Shown: piece by piece, positions 11,127-21,569 of the stretch
Layout: the number at the start of each line of letters is the position of its first letter
How positions within the stretch are numbered: the first letter of the stretch is position 1
From: Burkholderia cepacia GG4
Lineage (GTDB): Bacteria; Pseudomonadota; Gammaproteobacteria; Burkholderiales; Burkholderiaceae
Length of the DNA: 64,000 nucleotides
Assembly: GCF_000292915.1 (NCBI RefSeq)
Contig: NC_018513.1
Coordinates: 124,001 to 188,000 of the forward strand
Direction of reading: 5' to 3'
The notes under the pieces: model-generated
The model's input: only the letters and a program-made list of their open reading frames with translations
Database searches by the model: none
What the model was told of the DNA's origin: nothing
Translations under genes and position numbers: made by a program

Positions 11127-12524
11127 ATGTCCTACACGGAGACGATCGGCCCGCGCACGTACCGTTTCGCGGACCTGAAGACATTGCTCGCGAAGGCGAG
11201 CCCGCTGCGCTCCGGCGACCAGCTCGCCGGCGTCGCGGCGGCCAGCGAGGAGGAGCGCGTCGCCGCGAAGATCGCACTTGCGGGCGTGCCGCTGAAAGCC
11301 TTCCTGAGCGAGGCGGTGATTCCGTACGAACACGACGAAGTCACGCGCCTGATCATCGACGATCACGATGCGGCCGCGTTCGCGGAAATCTCGCACCTCA
11401 CCGTCGGCGATTTCCGCAATTGGCTGCTGTCGCCCGCGGCCGACGGCGCCGCGCTCGAGCGGATCGCGCCGGGCCTCACGCCCGAGATGGTCGCGGCCGT
11501 GTCGAAGCTGATGCGCAACCAGGACCTGATCGCCGCCGCGCGCAAGCGCCGCGTCGTCACGCGTTTTCGCAACACGGTCGGGCTGGCCGGCCGGATGTCG
11601 GTTCGGCTGCAGCCGAACCACCCGACCGACGACGTGAAGGGCATCGCCGCGTCGATGCTCGACGGGCTGATGTACGGCTGCGGCGACGCGATGATCGGCA
11701 TCAACCCGGCGACCGACAGCCTCGCGGCGATCGTGAAGCTGCTCGCGATGATCGACACGTTCCGCGAGCGCTACGGCGTGCCGACCCAGTCGTGCGTGCT
11801 CACCCACGTCACCAACACGATCGCCGCGATCGAGAAGGGCGCGCCGGTCGATCTGGTGTTCCAGTCGATCGCGGGCACCGAGAAGGCGAACGCGAGCTTC
11901 GGGATCTCGCTCGCGCTGCTCGGCGAGGCGCGCGAGGCCGCGCTGTCGCTCGAGCGCGGCACCGTCGGCAACAACCTGATGTATTTCGAGACGGGGCAGG
12001 GCAGCGCGCTGTCGGCGAACGCGCACTTCGGCGTCGACCAGCAGACCTGCGAGGTGCGCGCGTACGCGGTCGCGCGCAAGTTCGATCCGTTCCTGGTGAA
12101 CACGGTGGTCGGCTTCATCGGGCCCGAATACCTGTACGACGGCAAGCAGATCATCCGCGCGGGGCTCGAGGATCACTTCTGTGGGAAGCTGCTCGGCGTG
12201 CCGATGGGCTGCGACATCTGCTACACGAACCACGCGGAAGCCGACCAGGACGACATGGACACGTTGCTGACGCTGCTGGGTGCGGCCGGCATCAACTTCA
12301 TCATGGGGATTCCGGGCGCGGACGACGTGATGCTGAACTACCAGAGCACGTCGTTTCACGACCAGCTCTACGTGCGCGAGGTGCTCGGCCTGCGCCGCGC
12401 GCCCGAGTTCGAGGAATGGCTGGAGACGATGGAGATCGCCGACGCGCACGGCGCGCTGCGCGCCGCGAGCTCGCGCGTGCCGCTGCTCTCGGGCGCGAAC
12501 GACTGGATGGGGATTTCCGCATGA
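11127..12524 (+). CDS. eutB: Ethanolamine ammonia-lyase large subunit
   Basis: The 465-residue protein matches EutB in length and sequence, for example LQPNHPTDDVKGIAASMLDG, GCGDAMIGINPATDS and DICYTNHAEADQDDMD. With EutC it forms the adenosylcobalamin-dependent lyase that turns ethanolamine into acetaldehyde and ammonia in the cytoplasm. AAGGAGA precedes ATG 11127. The stop codon overlaps the eutC start (ATGA), so the two subunits are translationally coupled. No carboxysome-like shell genes are nearby, so this is the shell-free form of the pathway. Confidence 0.95.
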   Translation: MSYTETIGPRTYRFADLKTLLAKASPLRSGDQLAGVAAASEEERVAAKIALAGVPLKAFLSEAVIPYEHDEVTRLIIDDHDAAAFAEISHLTVGDFRNWLLSPAADGAALERIAPGLTPEMVAAVSKLMRNQDLIAAARKRRVVTRFRNTVGLAGRMSVRLQPNHPTDDVKGIAASMLDGLMYGCGDAMIGINPATDSLAAIVKLLAMIDTFRERYGVPTQSCVLTHVTNTIAAIEKGAPVDLVFQSIAGTEKANASFGISLALLGEAREAALSLERGTVGNNLMYFETGQGSALSANAHFGVDQQTCEVRAYAVARKFDPFLVNTVVGFIGPEYLYDGKQIIRAGLEDHFCGKLLGVPMGCDICYTNHAEADQDDMDTLLTLLGAAGINFIMGIPGADDVMLNYQSTSFHDQLYVREVLGLRRAPEFEEWLETMEIADAHGALRAASSRVPLLSGANDWMGISA

Positions 12525-13312
12525 GCGACGCCGTCGAAAAGAACCCGTGGGCGCAGCTGAAGTCGTTCACGAACGCGCGGATCGCGCTCGGCCGCGCGGG
12601 CAACAGCCTGCCGACCGCGCCGCTGCTCGCGTTCAACCTGTCGCACGCGCAGGCGCGTGACGCCGTGCACCAGCCGCTCGACGCGGACGCGTTGCGGCGC
12701 GAGATCGACGCAGCCGGCTTCGCGACGCTCGGCGTGCAGAGTGCGGCGCCCGACCGCCAGCATTACCTGCGCCGGCCCGACCTCGGCCGCAAGCTGTCGG
12801 ACGACGGACGCGCGCTCCTGGCCGGCTATGGCGCCGCGCTCGACGATGCGCCGGACATCGTGTTCGTGGTCGGCGACGGGCTGTCGGCGTTCGCGGCCGC
12901 GAAGCAGGCGTTGCCGCTGCTGCAGGCCGTGCGGCCGCGGCTCGACGCGGACGGCTGGCGGCTCGGGCCGGTGGTGGTCGCGACGCAGGCGCGCGTCGCA
13001 CTCGGCGACGAGATCGGCGAGTTGCTGCGCGCGCAGGTCGTCGCGATGCTGATCGGCGAACGGCCGGGGCTCAGTTCGCCGGACAGCCTCGGCGTGTACC
13101 TCACCTGGGCGCCGAAGGTCGGCTGCCACGACGCGCTGCGCAATTGCATCTCGAACGTGCGGCCCGAAGGGCTGCCGCATGCCGCCGCCGCACACAAGCT
13201 GCATTACCTGATCACACATGCGCGCCGGCTCGGGCTCACGGGTGTCGGGCTGAAGGACGACAGCGATGCGCTGCTGCCGCAGCAGGAAGCGGAGCGGATC
13301 GGCGCCGAGTGA
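12521..13312 (+). CDS. eutC: Ethanolamine ammonia-lyase small subunit
   Basis: The 263-residue protein is EutC, the small subunit that completes the B12 and substrate site of the lyase. Recognisable segments are ARIALGRAGNSLPTAPLL, FVVGDGLSAFAAAKQA and KVGCHDALRNCISNVRPEG. ATG 12521 overlaps the eutB stop by four bases. Just downstream lies a remnant of a LysR gene on the other strand. Confidence 0.95.
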   Translation: MSDAVEKNPWAQLKSFTNARIALGRAGNSLPTAPLLAFNLSHAQARDAVHQPLDADALRREIDAAGFATLGVQSAAPDRQHYLRRPDLGRKLSDDGRALLAGYGAALDDAPDIVFVVGDGLSAFAAAKQALPLLQAVRPRLDADGWRLGPVVVATQARVALGDEIGELLRAQVVAMLIGERPGLSSPDSLGVYLTWAPKVGCHDALRNCISNVRPEGLPHAAAAHKLHYLITHARRLGLTGVGLKDDSDALLPQQEAERIGAE

Positions 13313-13348
13313 TGGCGTGACGCGGCGGTGCACGCCGCGCGGTGACTT

Positions 13349-13465
13349 GAACAGCCGCTCGCACCGGAGGTCGACGAACACGCGCAGCTTCGGCGACAGC
13401 TGCCGGCTCGACGGCGACACGATCGAGAACTGGTCCGGCGCGATCCGGCAACGACGGCCGTGCAT
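13349..13465 (-). pseudogene. Remnant of the C-terminus of a LysR-family regulator
   Basis: The minus strand reads RRCRIAPDQFSIVSP then SPKLRVFVDLRCERLF, the typical last beta strand and helix of LysR effector domains (consensus SPKLRVFVDFLxERF). The frame upstream of 13465 no longer matches a LysR protein and no N-terminal HTH is found nearby. This looks like the 3' end of a deleted regulator gene next to eutC. No intact LysR lies within several kilobases. Confidence 0.6.
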
Positions 13466-13566
13466 TTCGCGATCGTCACCTTCCTGCCGCGACGACCGGC
13501 CACCCGCGTCGCGTCAACCCGCATACGTGAACGCTCCGCATCGGCGGCGACCGGGCGCCGCACCCA

Positions 13567-13995
13567 TCACGCCAGCACGAGCGGCGGCAGCGCCGCATCG
13601 GCCCGCGCGTGCGCACTTGCCACTTCAACGACCACATAGCGCCGCGCATCGGGCCACAGGTGCGCGCGGCTTCCCGCATCCTCGTCGATCGTCGCGCGTC
13701 CCTGCACGAGCCACGTCGTCTGCCGGACGAAATCGACGAACAGCAGCGCGATTGCCGGATTCACGAGCAGGTTGCCGATCGTGTTGAACAGGTTGTTGCC
13801 TGCGAAGTCGGGCAACACCAGCGTGCGGCGATCGGGCAGGTCGACGAGCAGTTCGAACGAACCGTCTGCGCGCGGCTGCCGGCCGCGATACGAGCAGTCG
13901 CTGTCGCCGGCCGCGTTCGCGGTCGCGACGATCAGGAAGGCCTGTTCGCGGATGAACGCGACGGCGTCGTCGGTCAGGGGGGCCGGATCGCTCAT
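13567..13995 (-). CDS. Pyridoxamine 5'-phosphate oxidase-like flavin-binding protein
   Basis: The 142-residue protein has the split-barrel FMN-binding fold of the pyridoxamine phosphate oxidase superfamily: [19 protein letters not shown], then [17 protein letters not shown], then [20 protein letters not shown]. Enzymes of this broad group reduce or bind flavins and small molecules; the substrate cannot be told. MSDPAPL at 13995 is chosen over upstream in-frame starts because the upstream part is Arg-rich and not conserved in character. It is divergent from the aldehyde dehydrogenase gene and is distantly similar to the protein encoded at 16148-16711. Confidence 0.75.
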   Translation of the reverse strand: MSDPAPLTDDAVAFIREQAFLIVATANAAGDSDCSYRGRQPRADGSFELLVDLPDRRTLVLPDFAGNNLFNTIGNLLVNPAIALLFVDFVRQTTWLVQGRATIDEDAGSRAHLWPDARRYVVVEVASAHARADAALPPLVLA

Positions 13996-14234
13996 GGTTT
14001 CGGTCGGCGCGTGGTCGGTGCGGGCGGATTTGCGATCCGCACGCAAGCGACATGCCAGGCACGAGCACGTGATGCGCAGATGCGGCTGCGCACAGGCGCT
14101 GTGGAAAATCCGAACACCCCGCCGCGCCGCTGTGTCATCGCGGTGTTCAGAATCGGTACACCCGTTCGCCGCGCGCGGATGCCCCGCACGGCGCGCGGCC
14201 GCACACGCCGCTCCTGTTCCGTTTCCGCTCCGTT

Positions 14235-14249
14235 TGGCACGCATGTTGC
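14235..14249 (+). promoter_or_regulatory. Sigma-54 promoter for the aldehyde dehydrogenase gene
   Basis: TGGCACG-CATG-TTGC matches the sigma-54 -24/-12 consensus exactly, with ten bases between the GG and GC doublets. It lies 66 bp before ATG 14315. The 319-bp gap from 13996 also contains GGTGT...ACACC half-sites near 14140-14165 that could bind an enhancer-binding activator. That last point is speculative. Confidence 0.85.
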
Positions 14250-14314
14250 GTAAACGGTGCAGCGCGATCCAACCGGCGCTGCATTCACACAAGCACGATG
14301 AACAGGAGACATGT

Positions 14315-15841
<1,527 letters not shown>

Positions 15842-16147
15842 GCACCGGAGCAGGGGCGAAGGGCCGGAGCCGGCCGGTCGGCAGCGCAACGCCGACCGGT
15901 GCGGTTGCCGGCTCCGGACGGCGACGCGTTTGACGCCGGATTGCCGGGGAACGTTCGACGGCCGGGCGATGCGGGTCCGGCCGTCGCGCGGTGCCCGCAC
16001 CGCGGCAATGCGCTGACGATCGTCGATCCGGCACTTCGCCGTTTTTGCGTTTCGACATTCGATACGCGGCGTCGGCCGTGCGTTGCTGCGGCCTGCGCCG
16101 GAAACGATACCGGCAGTCGCGGGTTCGCGGCCGCAGGGTGTGCACCG

Positions 16148-16711
16148 ATGGGTCCGACAGAAACCAGCATGGCAGAACCGCCCCGATCCTTGCCGCGCCA
16201 CCCGGTGTTCCACGCGGGCGAACTCGACGCGCATCAGCGCTTCGGCGTCGCCGACGAAGCCGAGCGGATGAGCGACGTCGTGACGACGCGGGTGAGCATC
16301 GGCGTGCGGCAGTTCATCGAATCGCAGCCGTTCATGTTCGTCGGCACGACGAGCGGCGCACCGGCACGCGTGACCTGCGACATCGTGCAGAGCCTGCGCG
16401 ACGCGAACGGCGATCTGCTGCCGGTCGTGCGCGTGATCGACACGAAAACGCTGCGCTTCGCGTTGCCGACGCACGGCGCCGCTGGCCGGATCGATGCGCG
16501 CGCATGCGACGGCAGCGGCGTCGGGCTGCTGTTCGTCGATTTCGTGCGCGGCATCCGCTACCGGATCAACGGCCGCGCGACGGTGCGCGCCGATCTGCCG
16601 GGCGCGGACGCAACGCCCTGGGCGGCCGGCAGCCCGATCGTCGAGTTGGCGATCGTGCAGGCGTACGGAAATTGCGGCACGCGGGTCGTGCGGCTCCGAC
16701 CGGGTACATAG
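16148..16711 (+). CDS. Pyridoxamine 5'-phosphate oxidase-like protein
   Basis: The protein has about 187 residues. It contains HPVFHAGELDAHQRFGVAD, IESQPFMFVGTTSG and [20 protein letters not shown], the split-barrel flavin-binding pattern also present in the protein encoded at 13567-13995. It may bind FMN or a related cofactor; the reaction is unknown. Two starts are possible: ATG 16148 with a weak CAGGGTG site, or ATG 16169 (MAEPPRS) with none. The frame is also open further upstream without similarity. The gene lies between exaC and eutR on the same strand. Confidence 0.7.
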   Translation: MGPTETSMAEPPRSLPRHPVFHAGELDAHQRFGVADEAERMSDVVTTRVSIGVRQFIESQPFMFVGTTSGAPARVTCDIVQSLRDANGDLLPVVRVIDTKTLRFALPTHGAAGRIDARACDGSGVGLLFVDFVRGIRYRINGRATVRADLPGADATPWAAGSPIVELAIVQAYGNCGTRVVRLRPGT

Positions 16712-16833
16712 CCGGTCCTGGCCGCTAGCCGGCGGCGGCGCGCCTGCCGCACCCGCACGGTGCGCGACACGCCGCCTTCGGGTGCGCCCGCATGGCGCGC
16801 GCGGCCCGGGCAGCGTGGAATGACGGGCTTGTC

Positions 16834-16864
16834 GCCGAACCGCCCGGTTCGGCACGGGACTTGC
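16834..16864 (+). promoter_or_regulatory. Dyad and sigma-54-like promoter upstream of eutR
   Basis: A perfect inverted repeat GCCGAACC-gccc-GGTTCGGC (16834-16853) overlaps a -24/-12 type element, CGGCACG-GGAC-TTGCA (16850-16865). The GG to GC spacing is the required ten bases. It lies about 38 bp before the eutR start. One -24 base differs from consensus, so sigma-54 use is likely but unproven. Confidence 0.55.
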
Positions 16865-16901
16865 ATGATGGACGCGGTGCCGGGCAGGTGAGGAGAACAC
16901 G

Positions 16902-17936
16902 ATGGAGCGACGCATGGAGTGCATTGACGAGCCGACGGCCGAGGACACGCGGTGCAGCGCGCAGGGCGACGACGCGCTGGCCGGCCAGGCCGTGGTCAGC
17001 GTCGCACACGACGCCGACGAGCAGGCGCGCAACCTGATCGGCTGGCGGCAGACTTACGACCAGCTCGCGGCGGGCCGCTTCGTCGGCACGCTGACCGAGC
17101 TGCCGCTCGACACGATGAAGCTGTTTCGCGAATCGACCAGCCACCTGCTGCGCCAGGCGTGCGAGGTGCGCGGCGATGCGTACTGGTTCGGCATCCCGCT
17201 CGCGGGCGACGGCACCGCGCGCGTCGATGCGTGCCGCATCGGGCCCGGCGCGCTGGCGTTCCGGCCCGGCAACGTCGAATTCGAATTGCTGACGCCTGCG
17301 CAGTTCTCGATCTATGGCGTCGTCGTGCGCGGCGACGTGCTGCGCCGCTATGCGGAAGAAGTCGAACGCCGCGCGCTCGACGAGCGGCTGTTCACACAGC
17401 GCGTGATCCAGGCCGGCGATACGCGGCTCGCGCGCCTGTGCGCGCTGCTCGGCCGCCGGCTCGACGGCGCGGCGGCCGTCGGCGGCCCGCTGCCCGATGC
17501 GCAGCGCGACGACCTGCAGGCCGAGGTGCTGGCCGCACTGTTCGACGCATGCGCGCAACCGGCGGACGACGGTGCCGGCGGCGCGCCGTCGACGCGGCGC
17601 TGGATCGTCGAGCAGGCGCGCGACTACGTGCTCGCGCACCGCACGCGCCCGGTCGGCGTGCCGGAGCTGTGCGAGCAGCTGCTCGTGAGCCGGCGCACGC
17701 TGCAGTACTGTTTCCAGGACGTGCTCGGCATGGCACCCGCGACCTATCTGCGCACGCTGCGGCTGAACGGCGCGCGGCGCGATCTGTGCGGGCGGGCCGC
17801 GGGTTCGGTGCAGGACGTCGCGGAGGCGTGGGGCTTCTGGCACCTGAGCCAGTTCGCGACCGACTACCGGCGGCTGTTCGGCAAGCGGCCGTCGGAGACG
17901 CTGCGCGATCGCGCGGTGATGGTGGCGGCGGGATGA
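16902..17936 (+). CDS. eutR: AraC-family activator of ethanolamine use, EutR-like
   Basis: The 344-residue protein has a C-terminal AraC/XylS DNA-binding domain (about residues 245-335, with LCEQLLVSRRTLQYCF and WGFWHLSQFATDYRRLF). Its N-terminal half aligns with E. coli EutR: GWRQTYDQLAAGRFVGTLTE, LFRESTSHLLRQACEV and YWFGIPLAG have direct counterparts there. EutR senses ethanolamine plus adenosylcobalamin and activates the eut genes. An AGGAGAA site sits before ATG 16902. Its position downstream of eutBC and exaC supports the same role here. Confidence 0.85.
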   Translation: MERRMECIDEPTAEDTRCSAQGDDALAGQAVVSVAHDADEQARNLIGWRQTYDQLAAGRFVGTLTELPLDTMKLFRESTSHLLRQACEVRGDAYWFGIPLAGDGTARVDACRIGPGALAFRPGNVEFELLTPAQFSIYGVVVRGDVLRRYAEEVERRALDERLFTQRVIQAGDTRLARLCALLGRRLDGAAAVGGPLPDAQRDDLQAEVLAALFDACAQPADDGAGGAPSTRRWIVEQARDYVLAHRTRPVGVPELCEQLLVSRRTLQYCFQDVLGMAPATYLRTLRLNGARRDLCGRAAGSVQDVAEAWGFWHLSQFATDYRRLFGKRPSETLRDRAVMVAAG

Positions 17937-17985
17937 GCCGGGCGGCGGCACGTGGATACCGCTGCGTGTTCGGTCTTTCGGGCGA

Positions 17986-19098
17986 CTATCTCGTTTCGAT
18001 TTTCGATTCGGCCGTAGCCGCGGCTGCGCGCGGTGCCGGCCACGGCAGCGCATCCCAGTCAATCGTCCGATAGGCGGCTTCGACTGCCGCGAGATCGTCC
18101 GGCCGTTCGCTGCGATGCATGCCGTGCAATGCGTCCGGCAGGTCGAGCGCGACCGGCACGCAGTGCGGATAGTCACGCACGCGCAGCGTCGGCCTGATCG
18201 TCGTGAAGCAGCCGAGGGTCGGCACGTCGAAGCCGTCGGCGAGATGCAGCGCGGCCGTGTCGGGCGCGAACAGCACGCTCGCACCCTTGATCCATGTGAT
18301 GAAGCATGCGGTGTCGGTCGCGTCGCGGCTCACGTCGACATACGCGGGATGCGCGACGGGGCCGAACCCGACCACCGGCAGCCCGTAGCGCTGCACGAGT
18401 CGCTCCACGCATGCCGCGCGCAGCGCCGGCGGCACGCTGCGCACCGCGGTGCTCGCATTCGGGCAGAACAGCACGTACGGCCGCTGCCATTCGGCCGGCA
18501 GCGCGGGCAGGCGCAGCCGCGCGAGCCAGCGGTTGCGCTTCGCGGCGGCCGGCACTGCGGCCGGGTCCGCGCCGAGCGCGTCGAGAAAGAAATCGATCAT
18601 CGGCTGCGACGCGAACGCGGGCCAGTACAGGTGATTGCCGAGATCGATGCACGGCACGTGCGCGGGCAGCGCATCGATCGTGCAGGGCAGCGCGCGTGAC
18701 GGCGCGACGACGTCGGCCGCGAGCGCATACAGCGCGTCGACGTAGCGCGGCGCGCGGGCCGGCCGGTACAGCGTGAAGCGCAGGCCGGGATGCGCGCCGC
18801 GCAATGCGTCGAGCGCGGTCAGCCCGATCACCGAATCGCCGAGCGTGACGCCCATCCCGTTGATCACGTGCACGTCCGTCGCGCGGTCGTAGTCGAGCCG
18901 GAACGGTCGGTGCGCGGCGTGCAGCAAACCCAGCGCCGGTGCGGCTGGCACGTGGCCTTCCGCGCGATCGCTGCCGTGCTCGATGTCGTACGGCGCGACG
19001 AGCGTGCCGTCGGGCGCGAGCAGCGTGCCGGGGTGGACGAGCGCGTCATCGTGCGACAGCGCGAGGCCGGCCGGCACGGCGTGCGTCCGCACCTTCAT
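17986..19098 (-). CDS. Family 9 glycosyltransferase-like protein (heptosyltransferase fold)
   Basis: The 370-residue protein resembles the GT9 (ADP-heptose:LPS heptosyltransferase) GT-B fold: INGMGVTLGDSVIGLTALDAL near the middle, PYVLFCPNASTAVRSVPP, and the nucleotide-site segment ASVLFAPDTAALHLADGF. The first 90 residues are not typical of LPS heptosyltransferases. Its ATG overlaps the stop of the upstream thiamine-diphosphate enzyme gene by four bases, so the two are translationally coupled and probably act on one product. The donor and acceptor sugars are unknown. Confidence 0.7.
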   Translation of the reverse strand: MKVRTHAVPAGLALSHDDALVHPGTLLAPDGTLVAPYDIEHGSDRAEGHVPAAPALGLLHAAHRPFRLDYDRATDVHVINGMGVTLGDSVIGLTALDALRGAHPGLRFTLYRPARAPRYVDALYALAADVVAPSRALPCTIDALPAHVPCIDLGNHLYWPAFASQPMIDFFLDALGADPAAVPAAAKRNRWLARLRLPALPAEWQRPYVLFCPNASTAVRSVPPALRAACVERLVQRYGLPVVGFGPVAHPAYVDVSRDATDTACFITWIKGASVLFAPDTAALHLADGFDVPTLGCFTTIRPTLRVRDYPHCVPVALDLPDALHGMHRSERPDDLAAVEAAYRTIDWDALPWPAPRAAAATAESKIETR

Positions 19099-20798
19099 AT
19101 GCCGCGTGCGCGGCGGCCCTGCTCGCGGATCTGCTCGAGCGTCGCCGCCGGTGTGCTGGCATCCTGCGGGATGCGGATCTCGATCAGCGCCGGCAGCCCG
19201 CAAGTCAGTGCGCGCTCGAGCGCGGGCGCGAAATCGGCGGTGCGCTCGACCGTCTCGCCGTGCGCGCCAAACGCGCGCGCATACGCGGCGAAATCGGGGT
19301 TCGTGAGCCCCGTGCCGTGCACGCGTCCCGGATAGTTGCGCTCCTGATGCATGCGGATCGTGCCGAAATGACCGTTGTTGACGACGATCACGACGATGTT
19401 CAGCCCGTATTGCATCGCGGTCGCGAGCTCGTTGCCGGCCATCATGAAGCAGCCGTCGCCGGCGAGCGCGACGACGGCCCGCGACGGATACAGCGACTTG
19501 GCGGCAAGCGCGGCCGGCAGCCCGTAACCCATCGCGCCGCTGGTCGGCGCGAGCTGCGAGCGGAAGTGCCGGTATGCGAAGTGGCGATGCAGCCAGATCG
19601 CGTAGTTGCCGGCGCCGTTGGTCAGGATCGCGTCGTGCGGCAGGCGCTCGCGCAGCTGTACCATCACGTCGCCGAGCTGGACGTCGCCGGGCATCGGCAG
19701 CGGCGCATGCCATTCGCGGTACGCGCGGTGCGCGTCGGCGGCCGTGCCGGCCCACGCGGGGTGCGCCGGCGGTTCGAGCGCGGCGAGCGGCGCCAGGAAC
19801 TCGGGCATCCCCGACACGATCGGCAGGTCGGCCGCATACACGCGGCCGAGTTCGTCCGCACCCTGGTGCACGTGGATCAGCGTCTGGCGTGTTTTCGGGA
19901 TGTCGAGCAGCGTGTAGCCGCCCGTCGTCGCCTCGCCGAGCCGCGGGCCGAGCACCAGCAGCAGGTCGGCGTCGCGGATGCGCTTGCCGAGCGCGGGATT
20001 GATCCCGAGGCCGACGTCGCCCGCATAGTTCGGGTGCGCGTTGTCGAAGGTGTCCTGGAAGCGGAACGCGCAGGCGACCGGCAGTTGCCAGCGTTCGACG
20101 AAGGTGCGCAAGTTCGCGCATGCGTCGGGCGTCCAGCCGCTGCCGCCGACGATCGCGAACGGCCGCTCGGCGCGTGCGAGCCGCTCGCGCAGCTCGTCGA
20201 TCTGCGCGGCCGACGGCGATGCCGCGACGCGTTTCGCGGCGGGTACGACGGGCTGCGCCGCGCAGGCCTCGGACAGCACGTCCTCCGGCAGCGCGAGCAC
20301 GACCGGGCCGGGCCGGCCGGACGTCGCGACGTGGAACGCGTGGCTCAGGTATTCGGGAATGCGGCGCGGGTCGTCGATCTGCGCGACCCATTTCGCCATC
20401 TGGCCGAACATCCGGCGGTAGTCGATTTCCTGGAAGGCTTCACGGTCGAGGTGCTCGCGCGCGCACTGGCCGACGAACAGGATCATCGGCGTCGAATCCT
20501 GGAACGCGGTGTGAACGCCGATCGACGCATGGGTCGCGCCGGGCCCGCGCGTGACGAACGCGATGCCGGGGCGGCCGGTCAGCTTGCCGACCGCCTCCGC
20601 CATGTTCGCGGCCGCCGCCTCGTGGCGGCAGACGACCGTCTGGATGCGCGCGGTGTCGTCCGCCAGCGCATCGAGTACGGCGAGGAAGCTCTCGCCCGGC
20701 ACGCAGAACACGCGTTCGACGTGATTGGCGAGCAACGCATCGACGAGCAGTCGCGCACCGGTGGTGGCGCGCGGCTCGAGTTCCTTGGAATGCGACAT
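19095..20798 (-). CDS. Thiamine-diphosphate-dependent enzyme, acetolactate synthase-like
   Basis: The 567-residue protein has the three-domain layout of the acetolactate synthase/benzoylformate decarboxylase family. The catalytic Glu lies in FCVPGESFLAVLDAL, the GPGATHASIGVHTAFQDSTP loop follows, and the ThDP/Mg motif GDGCFMMAGNELATA ends with VVNNGHFG. A genuine IlvB usually sits next to ilvH/ilvN, which is missing here, so a catabolic or biosynthetic carboligase or decarboxylase is more likely. GGGAGA precedes ATG 20798. Coupling to a GT9-like protein is unusual and suggests a dedicated small pathway. Confidence 0.75.
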   Translation of the reverse strand: MSHSKELEPRATTGARLLVDALLANHVERVFCVPGESFLAVLDALADDTARIQTVVCRHEAAAANMAEAVGKLTGRPGIAFVTRGPGATHASIGVHTAFQDSTPMILFVGQCAREHLDREAFQEIDYRRMFGQMAKWVAQIDDPRRIPEYLSHAFHVATSGRPGPVVLALPEDVLSEACAAQPVVPAAKRVAASPSAAQIDELRERLARAERPFAIVGGSGWTPDACANLRTFVERWQLPVACAFRFQDTFDNAHPNYAGDVGLGINPALGKRIRDADLLLVLGPRLGEATTGGYTLLDIPKTRQTLIHVHQGADELGRVYAADLPIVSGMPEFLAPLAALEPPAHPAWAGTAADAHRAYREWHAPLPMPGDVQLGDVMVQLRERLPHDAILTNGAGNYAIWLHRHFAYRHFRSQLAPTSGAMGYGLPAALAAKSLYPSRAVVALAGDGCFMMAGNELATAMQYGLNIVVIVVNNGHFGTIRMHQERNYPGRVHGTGLTNPDFAAYARAFGAHGETVERTADFAPALERALTCGLPALIEIRIPQDASTPAATLEQIREQGRRARGI

Positions 20799-21011
20799 GG
20801 GCTGCCGTCTCCCTGGGTAGCGGGACGTACAGCTTACGCCCGTTGGCAGGGCGCCGGTACGCCGGCCGGTGAAAAGTGTCGGAACGGCGGGCGACCGGGC
20901 CGTGTGTGTTGCACGTGCTGGTTTCGGCTGGCCGAGCGGCCAGCTTGTGCATGCTCGCGCGGTGGTGAAAAAGTGGGCGCTACGGACGTCGAGCCGGACG
21001 CTTGCCCCGAC

Positions 21012-21056
21012 TTGAAAAGAGGGGCGCCCAAGTAACAATAAAATGGGATTCCATTT
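21012..21056 (+). promoter_or_regulatory. Promoter and operator candidate of the toxin-antitoxin pair
   Basis: TTGAAA (21012-21017) with an AT-rich CAATAA region about 18 bp later forms a sigma-70-like promoter. It is followed by a perfect inverted repeat AAATGG-gatt-CCATTT (21041-21056). The AT-rich block contrasts with the flanks and ends about 50 bp before the antitoxin start. Binding by the TA complex is inferred from layout. The rest of the 309-bp gap to 20798 shows nothing clear. Confidence 0.5.
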
Positions 21057-21107
21057 AATAGTAAAATTTCGGCACGTGACTGATGGATAACGGAATCGAG
21101 GATCACC

Positions 21108-21569
21108 ATGGCAACCGAAACGATCGATCAAAAGACGTTGGTGGAACTGGTCGAAGCCGGCGCCGTACGCGGGGCCCGTGTGGTCGGTTGCGGCAACGGC
21201 TGGGCGCTGTCGGCCCGTTGCGGCGTGCACGAACGCTTCCTGTCGGCCAAGCGCGGCGACGTGCGGGTGTTTCGTCGTTTTGAGACGCTGGTCGGTTTTC
21301 TGCGCGACATCGGCATCAGCCGGTTCGATGTGGATGCGTCGACGTACGACCCGGATGCGGCCGGCCGGGCAACCCGGCCCGATCGCGCGGCTGCGTTGAA
21401 GGCGGCACACGAGGCAGCGGCCCACGATCGCTGGTTTCGCGAGCAGGTGCAGCAGGCACTGGACGATCCGCGTGCGTCGATTCCCGACGCCGAAGTCAGC
21501 GCCGACTTCGCGTCGCGCCGTGCGGCGCTGCGTGAACGGCTCGCGGGCAGGCGCGGGGATGCTTCTTGA
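21108..21569 (+). CDS. Putative antitoxin of a ParE-type toxin-antitoxin pair
   Basis: The 153-residue protein is not a classical RelB or PHD by eye. The C-terminal part, WFREQVQQALDDPRASIPDAEV, followed by a charged tail, matches the stability-determinant type of antitoxin tail seen before ParE/RelE genes. The N-terminal 80 residues (TLVELVEAGAVRGARVVG) may form a separate DNA-binding or dimer part. It overlaps the toxin start by four bases. Expected role: neutralise the toxin and repress the operon. Confidence 0.65.
   Translation: MATETIDQKTLVELVEAGAVRGARVVGCGNGWALSARCGVHERFLSAKRGDVRVFRRFETLVGFLRDIGISRFDVDASTYDPDAAGRATRPDRAAALKAAHEAAAHDRWFREQVQQALDDPRASIPDAEVSADFASRRAALRERLAGRRGDAS

Noticed and set aside
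19095..20798. Biosynthetic acetolactate synthase IlvB
   Set aside because: No regulatory subunit gene follows, and the coupled partner is a glycosyltransferase, so only the broad thiamine-diphosphate family is claimed.
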